A stretch of 64,000 bases of DNA from Oligoflexia bacterium (lineage in GTDB: Bacteria; Bdellovibrionota; UBA1018). Under the pieces are notes generated by a model, which was not told the origin of the DNA, made no database searches, and saw nothing but the letters and a program-made list of their open reading frames with translations. The DNA lies in contig CAITVN010000238.1 of assembly GCA_903895855.1 (NCBI GenBank), positions 1-64,000 on the forward strand, in the 5' to 3' direction. Shown here one piece after another: positions 18,277 to 27,035 of the stretch (the stretch's first letter is position 1; each line of letters starts with the position of its first letter). A program made the position numbers and the translations under genes.

Positions 18277-20829
18277 CTACCTTTTTCTACGACCCTTTTG
18301 CGGCTTATTTGCCGAATTTTTTGCCGGGGTGCTAGCGGGTTTATCTTCTGTAGGCTCAGCTTCGTCATCTGCTCCATCGACCGAAGCTGACAGAACGAAG
18401 TCAATTCGTCGTTGCTCGATACTGGCTTTCGCAACCCGCACTTTTACTTCAGTGCCGATTTCGAAACGTTTTCGAGTTCTCTTGCCTACCAAGGCCATTT
18501 CATTTTCTCGCCACACGTAAGTATCATCATTCATGCTGTCGACGGGCACCATGCCTTCGACATACGGTTCGTCGAGAGCGACAAAGAATCCGCTTTCAAG
18601 AACTCCGACCACCTTACCCACAAAGTCTGAGCCGACATGTTGAATCATGATTCTCACTTGTTTCAAGCGAATGGCTTCGCGATCGGCGTCAGAGGCAATG
18701 CGTTCACGGTAACTACAGTGTTCGGCTATTTCGGTCAGTTCTTTAGTTAACGTGTCACGGTTGAAGTGCTGTTTTCGAATGCACATTCTTATCACGCGGT
18801 GAACGATCAAGTCGGGGTAGCGACGAATCGGGCTCGTGAAATGAGTGTAGCCTGGTGAGGCTAAACCGAAATGGCGGCCAGGCTCTGCTGAATAAATCGC
18901 TTGTCGCATCGACCGCAAGAGTGCCAAATTCAAGGTAGTTTGGGCGGGATGGCCATCTAACCTTCGAATTAAATCAGAAAGTACTTCGGGCAAGTTGCTG
19001 GATCCGATGGCAACACTGACGCCGGCGGTTCGAGCCAACTCTTGAAATTGTTGAAGCGCCTGATTCGAAGGTTCTTCGTGAACACGAAACAAAAAGGGTA
19101 GCCCGTTTTTGACTGCCCAATCGGTCGCACCTTCATTGGCGGCAATCATGAATTCTTCGATAAGGCGATGGGCATCTAAACGTGGACGCCTAAAGATCTT
19201 AGTCGGATTACCCTCTTTGTCGACCCACACCTCTGCTTCAGGTAAGTCAAAATCAAGTGATCCGCGAAAGTGGCGGGCTTTTTTCAAAATGAGGTAGAGT
19301 GCGACGTGTGGGGCAAGCTCCCACTTCGGATCACTCGCTCGATTATTTCTCCAGTCATCGATCTCGTTTGAAATCTCGGTGTAGGTCGCGCGGCGTTTAC
19401 TTTCAATGACGGCCTCATGCATGACGGTGCTGATTCGGTTACCTTCTTTGTCAAAAATCATTTCGGCAACCAAAGCCAGTCTGGGTACTTTGGGTTTTAA
19501 ACTGCAAAGGCCTTCAGAGAGAGCACCGGGAAGCATGTGAAAAGCACGCTCAGGAAAGTAAACACTGGTTCCTCGAGAGTGCGCGTCTTTGTCGAGCGCG
19601 GTGCCCTTGGTGACGTAAGTGCTGACGTCGGCAATGGCTACCCAGAGTTTGAACCCCTTTGGGTGAGGTTCTACGGTGACGGCATCATCGAAGTCGCGAG
19701 CAGTCTCGCCATCGATGGTGAAAAAAGGCAGGTTTCGAAAGTCTTTTCTGAGTCCGTGTTCGACCTCTGAGAGATCGAGGGTGAACGATTCGGCCTCTTT
19801 TACTGCGGCAGCCGGATGTTCTTCGACTAGCCCGTACTCGTTTGCAATCATGGTAACGTCAATTGAAGCGGGTAGCAGTTCGCCGAAATTCTCGACAACC
19901 TCTGCGGTGACCGAAAAATCACCTTCTTCGTGAAAGTGTAGTTTCGCCCTTACCCAGTCGCCCGCTTTGAGTGCGATCGAAGAGGTCGGAACCCAAACTT
20001 GTTCTTTCGTTTTCTTTCGTTCGAAAACGATCCAGCCACAATTGTGTCCGCGGCCAGACTGAGGTTGGGCGTGAGTGCCACGGGCCCCATCGGTTTCGTG
20101 AACCTGTTTAGCCTCTTTGAGGCGTTTTTGAATGAGGGCAGCTTCAGGGCGAATGCGCTGAATGGGTTGTGAAGCTCGGCTGTTTCGGCCGTCACCTCCT
20201 CCTCTCGGTTCTCTTGGACTCCCTGCCCCGACTGGAGTGATCGGGCTTGGGCCTGAAGCCGAACGTGAACCGGGGCCTCGAAAGACTCCAGGTTTTTCAG
20301 AAGGAAGAAACTTGCCTACAAGCTCTCGAAAACGGTGTTGCACCACTTCGATGTTGAGCACTTCACCGCGTTTATTGAAGCTGACTTCAACTCGGTCACC
20401 ATGAAAAAAGCGCGAAGCGAGATTGGGCGGTAGAAAGCCATCTTCGTAGCGGCGGTCTTCAAAGATGAGAAAACCAAAACCTCTGGCATTTTTGTCAACA
20501 CTGGCTTTCACTTTTTGATCGGGTTCAGAGCCATGTTTGCGTGCAAGCGGGTCTGAGCCGCGTTTAAACTCTCGTTGAAGGGGGCGGTCTATTCGGGGCC
20601 TTGATTCGAGGTCATGCTTCTTTTTGCCGTCAGAAAAGCGGTTTCTAGTCGGATTGATGATAGGTTTGCCCTTACCCTCATCACCCTTTGATGGCACTGA
20701 GCCCCGTAGTGGCTTTCGATCGCGCCGACTACCGGTCTTTGGGTCATCGGCCGTCTTGCCTGACTTGGCCCAGTCGCCTTGAGAGTTTTGCTTACCTGAA
20801 CGTCTTTGATGCTTTTGTTTTTTCTTCAT
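18277..20829 (-). CDS. rnr: Ribonuclease R (RNB-family 3'-5' exoribonuclease)
   Basis: The 850-residue protein degrades structured RNA processively. A ~100-residue Lys/Arg-rich tail precedes cold-shock-type domains (ARGFGFLIFEDRRYEDGFLP and a second GWIVFERKK). The RNB domain carries the Asp-rich active site TIDGETARDFDDAV near 375-388, the FTSPIRRYPDLIVHR signature near 672, and a C-terminal S1 domain (VGKVVGVLESGFFVALDE) before an acidic-then-basic end. A Gly/Pro/Ser-rich insertion of about 50 residues splits the two cold-shock regions, which is unusual. The length is slightly above E. coli RNase R. Confidence 0.95.
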   Translation of the reverse strand: MKKKQKHQRRSGKQNSQGDWAKSGKTADDPKTGSRRDRKPLRGSVPSKGDEGKGKPIINPTRNRFSDGKKKHDLESRPRIDRPLQREFKRGSDPLARKHGSEPDQKVKASVDKNARGFGFLIFEDRRYEDGFLPPNLASRFFHGDRVEVSFNKRGEVLNIEVVQHRFRELVGKFLPSEKPGVFRGPGSRSASGPSPITPVGAGSPREPRGGGDGRNSRASQPIQRIRPEAALIQKRLKEAKQVHETDGARGTHAQPQSGRGHNCGWIVFERKKTKEQVWVPTSSIALKAGDWVRAKLHFHEEGDFSVTAEVVENFGELLPASIDVTMIANEYGLVEEHPAAAVKEAESFTLDLSEVEHGLRKDFRNLPFFTIDGETARDFDDAVTVEPHPKGFKLWVAIADVSTYVTKGTALDKDAHSRGTSVYFPERAFHMLPGALSEGLCSLKPKVPRLALVAEMIFDKEGNRISTVMHEAVIESKRRATYTEISNEIDDWRNNRASDPKWELAPHVALYLILKKARHFRGSLDFDLPEAEVWVDKEGNPTKIFRRPRLDAHRLIEEFMIAANEGATDWAVKNGLPFLFRVHEEPSNQALQQFQELARTAGVSVAIGSSNLPEVLSDLIRRLDGHPAQTTLNLALLRSMRQAIYSAEPGRHFGLASPGYTHFTSPIRRYPDLIVHRVIRMCIRKQHFNRDTLTKELTEIAEHCSYRERIASDADREAIRLKQVRIMIQHVGSDFVGKVVGVLESGFFVALDEPYVEGMVPVDSMNDDTYVWRENEMALVGKRTRKRFEIGTEVKVRVAKASIEQRRIDFVLSASVDGADDEAEPTEDKPASTPAKNSANKPQKGRRKR

Positions 20830-20865
20830 GTGCTCAATAAAAATTTGAGCACAGAATTCAAATTA

Positions 20866-21627
20866 TTACAATGAAACAGACATGTCGCACGGATGAGTTT
20901 TTCCGGTAGCGTCTTCGCATCGAGTGATTGAAAAGTTACTAATCGTGAGTTTCGCACACATTTGCTCGGCCACGGCGACGTTGAATCCCCATTTGAGGGC
21001 GCCTTCGTTCTTGATGACTTTCTTCGTTGAATTGCCCAATAAGAAGACTTCGGTGCCGTCTGTGCCCACAATACCTGCTGCGAGGCTGTTCGTCGTTTTC
21101 ACTTTACCGCCAGCGGTTCCGTCGAGTTTGATACTAGTACAGGCATCTTCATAACCACTGCCTGAGCACCCAAATGGAGTGCAAATACCAAAATAGACAT
21201 TGAAAAAGCTGGCTTTCTTACTACCCCAGCCGCCTGAGGCTGAGAATGAAACTAAGTCGCCTGGCTTGACGGTGTAGCCTGTTGGAAAAGCGTAACTACC
21301 ACTAGGGTCGTCGGTCGTCAGGCGATAGAAGGGTGTGTACTGTGACTGATCAAACGTGAGAAAAGACGGAGACCCTGGATTCACCACGAAGATAGTTCTT
21401 TTGCAAACTTGAACTCCTTCAGAAGTGAGCAGTGTTCCTGCGGTGTCTTTGCAGTTTTGTTCGAAATTTGGAGCTGCCGGAGTCACTTGTGCGGTAGTTG
21501 CCACGGGCGCTTGTGCCGCTACGGGTGGAGCGTCGGTGCCGCAGCCAACGAGAGTTGAAAGGGCTACGCCAACTGCAACCAGTGAGCTAATTGAATTAAA
21601 CTTTGGCAATGTAATAAAGTTCTTCAT
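20866..21627 (-). CDS. Lipoprotein with possible LecA-like beta domain
   Basis: The 253-residue product carries a lipoprotein signal ending STLVGC (Cys about 28) and a Pro/Ala-rich linker. The mature domain has GYTVKPGDLVSFSASGGWG near 140-158, then GIVGTDGTEVFLLGNSTKK and GALKWGFNVA. This order resembles the calcium-binding galactose lectin LecA fold (PGD ... IG ... G-L), which I offer as a weak hint only. Six Cys residues in the mature part could form disulfides. The start at 21627 is chosen for signal-peptide shape; an in-frame ATG at 21657 is possible. No clear ribosome site is seen at either. Confidence 0.6.
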   Translation of the reverse strand: MKNFITLPKFNSISSLVAVGVALSTLVGCGTDAPPVAAQAPVATTAQVTPAAPNFEQNCKDTAGTLLTSEGVQVCKRTIFVVNPGSPSFLTFDQSQYTPFYRLTTDDPSGSYAFPTGYTVKPGDLVSFSASGGWGSKKASFFNVYFGICTPFGCSGSGYEDACTSIKLDGTAGGKVKTTNSLAAGIVGTDGTEVFLLGNSTKKVIKNEGALKWGFNVAVAEQMCAKLTISNFSITRCEDATGKTHPCDMSVSL

Positions 21628-21930
21628 AGAGGCTAAGCTATTCGAGAAACATGCCAAGGCGAAGGCTGGGTGGTGAGCCCAGAGCCCTTATAAAGTGCTT
21701 GCAAAACAAGTAGTTACGCTACCTTGAAAAACGACCTGTCAGAATTTCATGCGCTGATTGTCGAAGTTTTAGACAGTTAGGTAGAATATCTTCAGTGTCT
21801 CTTGAATGCTAAAAAGGCAAAAGTTGACCGAGAGTTGAGAGAATTCGATAAAATATCATTAACCAAATTGATCCCAAACTTTCTCAAGTGCTTTGGTCCG
21901 GGAACTGCCCAATTAAAGGTGGGAGCTTGT
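21628..21930. other. Intergenic region, no gene seen
   Basis: About 300 nt between the start of the lipoprotein gene and the 3' end of the next reverse-strand gene. It contains short AT-rich stretches that may hold the lipoprotein promoter. A weak 62-codon frame with a non-ATG start overlaps the neighbouring gene and lacks any ribosome site, so I do not call it. I see no RNA gene or strong hairpin here. Confidence 0.4.
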
Positions 21931-22692
21931 CTAATTGTGCGCATAAACATAGTAGTCCTCTATTTCAAGTATTTCGGTTCCCGGTCTTAACTTCAGTGAA
22001 GAAAGTCTCGGACTATCTTCGTCTATTTGTGAGTAAAAGACTCCGGGATGGAGGGCTGAAACTTCTGACAGGTACATCTTAGAATAGCCCATCTTTTGGT
22101 AGCCGCTCATCGTTGCCAAGCCCCAAGAGTTTAGATTTTGGCCAAATTTACTGAGGGCACCACAGGTCACATTCAGGTTATTGTGTTTCAATAAATAGAA
22201 AAAATTTTCTTCGTTTTTAGATTTTTCAAGAATGATGGGCCATATCGAGTTGCCAAAGATGTGAGTTCTGCTTCTGCCACTTGAGTTGATCTCCCACCAG
22301 GTTCTCATTTGTGACTCAGTCGTGCATCGAACAAGGAGTGTTTGATTCGTCTTGGGTGGCATTTCTCTCAAATCGTTTTTATAGGTAATAGAGACAATTG
22401 CATCTGAATCTTTCTTGAGAACCGTTGTCCAGTCAGACTCTAAGGTAACCGAACGCGGAATTCTGAACCAAATTTCTTTTGCAGTGTAGTCTGACAGATT
22501 TCGAAAGGTGTTGGCAATTTTCTCAATCTCAGTTGCATTTGTTTGGTCGGCCGATATTCGAGCAAAATTGAATTTTGGCCACAGAGGCTCATTTTTCCAA
22601 AGATAAATTGAACCCCAAGGAAACCGAGTGATCGAGCAAAAACTTTTTAAAAAACTATCTTCAGCATCTTGCCAATCATAGGATTGTGTCAT
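21931..22692 (-). CDS. Unrecognised protein, possibly GNAT-like at C-terminus
   Basis: The 253-residue soluble protein has no signal peptide. Its C-terminal ~80 residues (LATMSGYQKMGYSKMYLSEV, then a final beta segment) have the rhythm of an acetyltransferase fold: a central strand, an (R/Q)xxGxG/A-like turn and a helix. The acetyl-CoA loop is degenerate, so I state this as a guess. I start at the ATG at 22692, with AAGAGG about 10 nt upstream; earlier in-frame starts reach into the divergent pseudouridine synthase region. It is monocistronic on the reverse strand. Confidence 0.5.
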   Translation of the reverse strand: MTQSYDWQDAEDSFLKSFCSITRFPWGSIYLWKNEPLWPKFNFARISADQTNATEIEKIANTFRNLSDYTAKEIWFRIPRSVTLESDWTTVLKKDSDAIVSITYKNDLREMPPKTNQTLLVRCTTESQMRTWWEINSSGRSRTHIFGNSIWPIILEKSKNEENFFYLLKHNNLNVTCGALSKFGQNLNSWGLATMSGYQKMGYSKMYLSEVSALHPGVFYSQIDEDSPRLSSLKLRPGTEILEIEDYYVYAHN

Positions 22693-22776
22693 TAATTGAG
22701 TGCCTCTTGATAGGTAGTGTTTCATAAAAACCTTGGCAAAGGCCATCGAAATTGGCATGACAAATTACCTAATCCC

Positions 22777-23463
22777 ATGCCGCTAAAAATTCTTTTTCAA
22801 AATTCTGAGATCGTATTTGTTGATAAGCCATCTGGCTTTCACGTGCATCCGCCTGAAGACTCGCGACACAAAATTCCTCAGGGCAAATCGTGTTTGCATT
22901 TGCTTCGAGACCAATTGGGTCAGTGGGTTTATCCGTTTCATCGACTTGATGGAGCGACTTCGGGCGCATTGGGGTTTGCGCTGAGTTCAGAGGCCGCGGC
23001 AAAATGGTCGCTGCTTTGGCGAACTCCCGAGGTCACCAAAACTTACCTCTGTGTTGTTCGTGGTCGCATGAGTGAAAAGGTGACGATCGATTACCCACTC
23101 AAATCGCTCGAAACGGGCGAATTGAAAGACTGTGTATCGGTATTTGACCCTCTGGCGTCGATCGAATTGCCGTTTGCCGTGGGTCGCTACCCGACTTCTC
23201 GCTACTCGCTGGTTAAAGTGCAAATCGAAACCGGCCGCCAGCATCAGATTCGGCGACATGCTGCTCACATTTCACACCCGTTGATTGGCGATACCATTTA
23301 CGGTGACGGCAAGCACAATCGATTTTTTAGATCCCAATTTAATCAAAGTGAGCTTTATTTAAGGTCGTGGAAAATCGAGACCCCAGAGTTTTCGGTCACC
23401 GCCCCTTGGAAATCTCGTTGGCATCAGTGTTTTGACTTGTTTGGTCTGTGTGCCTTTAGGTAA
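22777..23463 (+). CDS. RluA-family pseudouridine synthase (TruC-like)
   Basis: The 228-residue enzyme isomerises uridine in tRNA or rRNA. It shows the family order: IVFVDKPSGFHVHPP near 15-29, then the catalytic motif FHRLDGATSGALGFAL near 52-67 with the nucleophilic Asp in RLD, then TYLCVVRG. The C-terminal QIETGRQHQIRRHAAHISHPLIGD is the usual RluA/TruC end motif. No S4 domain is present and the length is close to that of TruC (tRNA-U65 synthase), which I favour over RluA. The ATG at 22777 matches the family start. The tryptophanase gene follows 11 nt later. Confidence 0.85.
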   Translation: MPLKILFQNSEIVFVDKPSGFHVHPPEDSRHKIPQGKSCLHLLRDQLGQWVYPFHRLDGATSGALGFALSSEAAAKWSLLWRTPEVTKTYLCVVRGRMSEKVTIDYPLKSLETGELKDCVSVFDPLASIELPFAVGRYPTSRYSLVKVQIETGRQHQIRRHAAHISHPLIGDTIYGDGKHNRFFRSQFNQSELYLRSWKIETPEFSVTAPWKSRWHQCFDLFGLCAFR

Positions 23464-23474
23464 GTGTATAGGCC

Positions 23475-24878
23475 ATGGCAACTTCAATCAATTCAGGCGA
23501 TACGCACCGAAAACCTAGAACGATCATGGAACCTTTCAAGATTAAGGTGGTCGACGACCTGCCGTTTCCGACCCGCGAAAGGCGAGAGGCGAACTTGCTT
23601 GAGGCAGGTTACAACCTCTTCTTGGTTAAAGCCCGTGAAGTGACTTTCGACTTCTTAACTGATTCAGGAACCACCGCAATGAGCGCCCAACAGTGGGGCG
23701 CTATGATGGTGGCCGACGAAAGCTACGCCGGCTCAAAGAGCTACGAAAAATTCGAAAAAGTCGTGAAAGACCTCACTGGTTATCAGTATTTGATTCCGAC
23801 TCACCAAGGCCGGGCGGCCGAGCGGTTGCTCTTTTCGGCAAGACTCAAACCCGGAATGAAAATTCCATCAAATAATCATTTTGATACCACGCGAGCAAAC
23901 ATTGAACAGATGGGGGCTGAGGCCGTTGATTTGGTCATCGAAGAGGGTAAAAATCCGGCGAGCACACACCCGTTTAAAGGAAACATCGATCTCGTAAAGC
24001 TTGATGAGTTCTGCCGGCTCAATCGCGATGTCATTCCGTTAGGAATGCTCACCATCACGAACAATACAGGTGGAGGTCAACCCGTTTCGCTTGAGAACAT
24101 TCGCGGCGCTTCGGCGATCTACCGAAAGCACCAGATTCCATTTATTCTCGATGCGTGTCGATTTGCTGAAAATAGTTATTTCGTTAAAGAGCGCGAGCCC
24201 GGCCAAAATGAGCGAACCGTAAAAGATATCGCCAAAGAGACTTTCGGACTGGCCGATGGTTGTATGATGAGCGCCAAGAAAGATGCACTAGTTAACATTG
24301 GCGGATTTATCGCCCTCAAAGCGAATGATTGGGTCGAAACCTTGCGTGGACTACTCATTCTCACCGAGGGGTTTCCGACGTACGGAGGCCTTGCCGCGCG
24401 CGACCTTGAAGCCATGGCTGTGGGCCTTGAAGAAGTCTTAGAAGAGCGGTATTTGGCTTACCGTATCGCCGTGAGTCGATACATGGCAAAAGGTCTTAAC
24501 GACTTAGGCATTCCGACCGTGCAGCCAGCCGGCGGACACGCTGTTTACGTCGATGCCAAAGCATTTTTGCCTAAAATTCCGAGTGAGCAATACCCCGGGC
24601 AAGCCTTGGTGGTCGAATTTTATCGAACCCTAGGCATTCGCAGCTGTGAAATCGGCTCGGTCATGTTTGGTTCTTGGGCAAACGGCAAGTTTCAGCCTTC
24701 AGCGATGGAGCTAGTGCGACTGGCGTTTCCACGCCGCGTCTATACTCAAAGTCATTTTGACTACATCATTGAGGGTATGGAAGAGGTAGTGGCCAATAAG
24801 TCTCAGATCAGGGGTCTGAAAATGGTTCACACCCCGCCTTTCTTGAGGCACTTCACAGCAAGGTTTGACTTGGCGTAA
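23475..24878 (+). CDS. tnaA: Tryptophanase (tryptophan indole-lyase)
   Basis: The 467-residue PLP enzyme cleaves tryptophan to indole, pyruvate and ammonia. The PLP lysine is in MMSAKKDALVNIGG. It is separated from its near-twin tyrosine phenol-lyase by three features. HFDTTR puts Asp at residue 137, as in E. coli TnaA, where TPL has Thr. CEIGS replaces the TPL arginine segment. LRHFTARF at the end has the TnaA-type His. The N-terminal start at 23475 has no strong ribosome site; an ATG at 23526 (MEPFKIK) is closer to the E. coli N-terminus. It lies 11 nt after the pseudouridine synthase gene, leaving no space for a tnaC-type leader. Confidence 0.88.
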   Translation: MATSINSGDTHRKPRTIMEPFKIKVVDDLPFPTRERREANLLEAGYNLFLVKAREVTFDFLTDSGTTAMSAQQWGAMMVADESYAGSKSYEKFEKVVKDLTGYQYLIPTHQGRAAERLLFSARLKPGMKIPSNNHFDTTRANIEQMGAEAVDLVIEEGKNPASTHPFKGNIDLVKLDEFCRLNRDVIPLGMLTITNNTGGGQPVSLENIRGASAIYRKHQIPFILDACRFAENSYFVKEREPGQNERTVKDIAKETFGLADGCMMSAKKDALVNIGGFIALKANDWVETLRGLLILTEGFPTYGGLAARDLEAMAVGLEEVLEERYLAYRIAVSRYMAKGLNDLGIPTVQPAGGHAVYVDAKAFLPKIPSEQYPGQALVVEFYRTLGIRSCEIGSVMFGSWANGKFQPSAMELVRLAFPRRVYTQSHFDYIIEGMEEVVANKSQIRGLKMVHTPPFLRHFTARFDLA

Positions 24879-24922
24879 TAGTTTCTTGATCTCAGTTACA
24901 ACTGGTTGTAACCTACCGGCAT

Positions 24923-25549
24923 ATGTCAAATTCAAGTTCGCTCGGGGCGTTGAGAAAACGGTTCTTTAGTTTGTTCGGAATTTTTCCATTAACAATCTAT
25001 GTCGTCTTTCACCTTTGTAACAACCTATCAAGCCTTCAGGGACCTGAAGCCTTCAATGCTATTTACGACAAGAGTCGTGCCTCTCCAATCATCATTCCGA
25101 TCATGATTTTGTTGATCTGGATTCCCATCATGTTTCATGGAATCTATGGTCTGTCGTTGGCTTGGAAATCTCGTTATAGCCCAAGCCAATTTCCGTACTT
25201 TGAAAATTTGAAATACATTTTGCAAAGACTGAGTGGGATTGGACTGCTTCTTTTTATTCCCGCCCATTTGTTGAAAGCAAAAATTTTACCCACGCTTGAT
25301 GGACACCCTGCAGACTTCGCACACATGGCCGAAGCGTTTTCTGAGCCTTTAACGTTAATCGTTTACATTCTTGGAGTGCTCGGTGTGGCTTATCACATTG
25401 GTAACGGCCTTTGGCAGTTTTCAATCGGTTGGGGCCTGACCGTCACTGAAGCGGCGATGAAAAAAATGCAAGTGGTTTCAATTCTCGTATTCTTGGCTAT
25501 TTCAGCCATGGGTTATGCCGCCATTGGCGGCTTCTTGATGTCTCATTAG
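24923..25549 (+). CDS. sdhC: Succinate dehydrogenase/fumarate reductase cytochrome b subunit (SdhC type)
   Basis: The 208-residue membrane protein has five hydrophobic spans and four well-placed His residues (VVFHLCNN, IMFHGIYG, IPAHLLK, VAYHIGNG). This is the pattern of the single-subunit diheme cytochrome b558 of SdhC/FrdC type, as in Bacillus and epsilonproteobacteria. Such subunits anchor the flavoprotein and iron-sulfur subunits and pass electrons to or from quinone. Normally sdhA and sdhB follow directly; here the next gene encodes an unrelated exported protein, so the anchor is an orphan in this window. The rest of the complex may be elsewhere. Confidence 0.85.
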   Translation: MSNSSSLGALRKRFFSLFGIFPLTIYVVFHLCNNLSSLQGPEAFNAIYDKSRASPIIIPIMILLIWIPIMFHGIYGLSLAWKSRYSPSQFPYFENLKYILQRLSGIGLLLFIPAHLLKAKILPTLDGHPADFAHMAEAFSEPLTLIVYILGVLGVAYHIGNGLWQFSIGWGLTVTEAAMKKMQVVSILVFLAISAMGYAAIGGFLMSH

Positions 25550-25572
25550 AGACCTGATCAACTCAACGTCAT

Positions 25573-26181
25573 ATGAATACCAAAATGAGTCGACCTTGTC
25601 TTTCGGTGCTTACTGGGCTTCTCGCTTTTCAAGTGCTATCCGCTATGGGTGTGGCTCAAGCAGAAGACCAACCGGTTGCTTCTGCAGCCCCGATTGCGTC
25701 GCCCACGGTGTCGCAGCCGCCGGTCACCGAGCGGCTGATTGTTTCAGAGTTTGATGCGAGTTCGAGGTCTAGTTTACGCTACAAGGCCGGTGCCAGTTCT
25801 GAGTTTTGGGTCATCGCCGGATACCACAGAACCTTAGTTGAAAGTCTTCAAGCATCAGCTCGAATTTTTCTTGATTTCGCAGAGACCATGACCATTTTTG
25901 ATCTGGTTCTTGGACCCACCTTAAATTTTCCAGTTTTTGGTGCGGCACATGAGGGGCCTGAAAATTCTTTCTTTCTTTCGTTCGGCGCTGGCATTCGGTG
26001 CGAAAAGGCACCAAAAGCAACTCAGTATGGGTTTTCTTATTCGGTTGAGACCGGTAAGCGGTTCACGGTAACGAAAAGTATCAATTACAAGCCAGAGTTT
26101 CGAATTACCGGCAATACAATTTCGACAAATGGCCCAGATGTTGATTTTATTCCGCTTCAATTTTCCTTTTTTTGGGAATAG
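25573..26181 (+). CDS. Exported barrel-like protein, unknown function
   Basis: The 202-residue protein has a signal peptide ending near GVAQAED (about residue 31), an Ala/Pro/Ser/Val-rich linker, and then alternating strands with Gly and aromatics, ending FIPLQFSFFWE. The aromatic end suggests a small outer-membrane beta-barrel of eight strands or so. No family is recognised. It starts 23 nt after sdhC but is unlikely to be functionally linked to it. A hairpin begins within its stop codon. Confidence 0.6.
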   Translation: MNTKMSRPCLSVLTGLLAFQVLSAMGVAQAEDQPVASAAPIASPTVSQPPVTERLIVSEFDASSRSSLRYKAGASSEFWVIAGYHRTLVESLQASARIFLDFAETMTIFDLVLGPTLNFPVFGAAHEGPENSFFLSFGAGIRCEKAPKATQYGFSYSVETGKRFTVTKSINYKPEFRITGNTISTNGPDVDFIPLQFSFFWE

Positions 26182-26214
26182 TCTTCTACAAAAGAAGACT
26201 CCTTTGGAGGGGAG
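26180..26214 (+). promoter_or_regulatory. Nested hairpins between two exported-protein genes
   Basis: A perfect 7-bp stem, AGTCTTC (26180-26186) and GAAGACT (26194-26200), begins at the stop codon of the upstream gene. Its right arm is followed by CTCC-TTT-GGAG, a second small stem that would cover the GGAGGGG ribosome site of the gene starting at 26222. The arrangement could act as a weak attenuator or translation control. This is seen in sequence, but its function is inference. Confidence 0.35.
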
Positions 26215-26221
26215 TAGGACC

Positions 26222-26872
26222 ATGAGTAAAAATCACACGCATGTGACAGTGTTGGGTATTATTTTCGCGGCAGCAGTGCAATTTATTGGAATTGCTCACG
26301 CAGACCAAGTGTCGGCAAAGTTAACAGCCGAAATCGCAAAAGTGACGACTAATTATCCATCAGGATACAAAGCTAGTATTTCAACGGTGTTTACCTCAGA
26401 AGCAAGAAATGTGATGGATAAAATCACGTATACTGACAATCAAGGGCAAGAGCTTGAGTACACAATCGAAGAAATTCGAAAAGGTGTCGTATTGTTACAT
26501 TCGCTAGGTAAAGATCTTGTGCGCTTGAAGGGCTCAGATTTTCAAGCTGATCGCGGCGGACCCCTTAATCTTGTTTTCTATCGCACATTCTTTGGTGGCG
26601 ACATTAGACAAGCTGAGTTCGAGTTCGCACCTGAAGGTGAAGCGGCTTGGAACGCTTACACACACGATACCGGTAATCGCGATCATTTTGATGGCCTGAA
26701 CATCACCATCTATAAGAAGATTGGTATTCCGTCTGGCATTTCAAAAGTTAGCCTCGCAATGGGCGAAACGACTGTGCGAGATTATAACCCGACCGAACTT
26801 CCCGCTGCGACCGATTCTTTGCTAGACAGCATTTGGACAGGTCCAGGAGCTGTTTGGTTTCCTGGTTTATAA
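26222..26872 (+). CDS. Exported protein of unknown function
   Basis: The 216-residue protein has a signal peptide ending near GIAHADQ (residue 26), no lipobox and no Cys in the mature chain. It is moderately acidic with alternating strands and shows no family I recognise. The ATG at 26222 is preceded by a strong GGAGGGG site; an earlier in-frame start at 26129 would overlap the preceding gene and lacks a signal peptide at its front. A strong hairpin 30 nt after the stop likely ends the transcript. Confidence 0.65.
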   Translation: MSKNHTHVTVLGIIFAAAVQFIGIAHADQVSAKLTAEIAKVTTNYPSGYKASISTVFTSEARNVMDKITYTDNQGQELEYTIEEIRKGVVLLHSLGKDLVRLKGSDFQADRGGPLNLVFYRTFFGGDIRQAEFEFAPEGEAAWNAYTHDTGNRDHFDGLNITIYKKIGIPSGISKVSLAMGETTVRDYNPTELPAATDSLLDSIWTGPGAVWFPGL

Positions 26873-26904
26873 TCAAACGCTCATAGAAAGTGATCAGTTT
26901 AAGT

Positions 26905-26940
26905 GGGGCCGAGTGACAATTGAATTTGTTGCTCGGCCCC
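26905..26940 (+). terminator. Strong hairpin, likely terminator
   Basis: A perfect 9-bp stem, GGGGCCGAG with CTCGGCCCC, carries a further short inner pairing of ACAA with TTTGT. It lies 32 nt after the stop at 26872 and between two converging genes. The run of T after it is short (ACTTTA), so termination may be weaker than for a textbook site. It could serve both strands. Confidence 0.6.
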
Positions 26941-27035
26941 ATTCACTTTAGTCGCAGTCTATCTACTAGGGGCAGGGCAAGTGCACCTACTTTACAGCCA
27001 TGCGACAAGAGTCTCGATCGGGCCGTTATCGGTCA

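Noticed and set aside
21802..21990. 62-codon frame in the gap before the GNAT-like gene
   Set aside because: Non-ATG start, no ribosome site, and overlap with a better-supported reverse-strand gene.
23464..23474. TnaC-like leader peptide before tryptophanase
   Set aside because: Only 11 nt separate the two genes.
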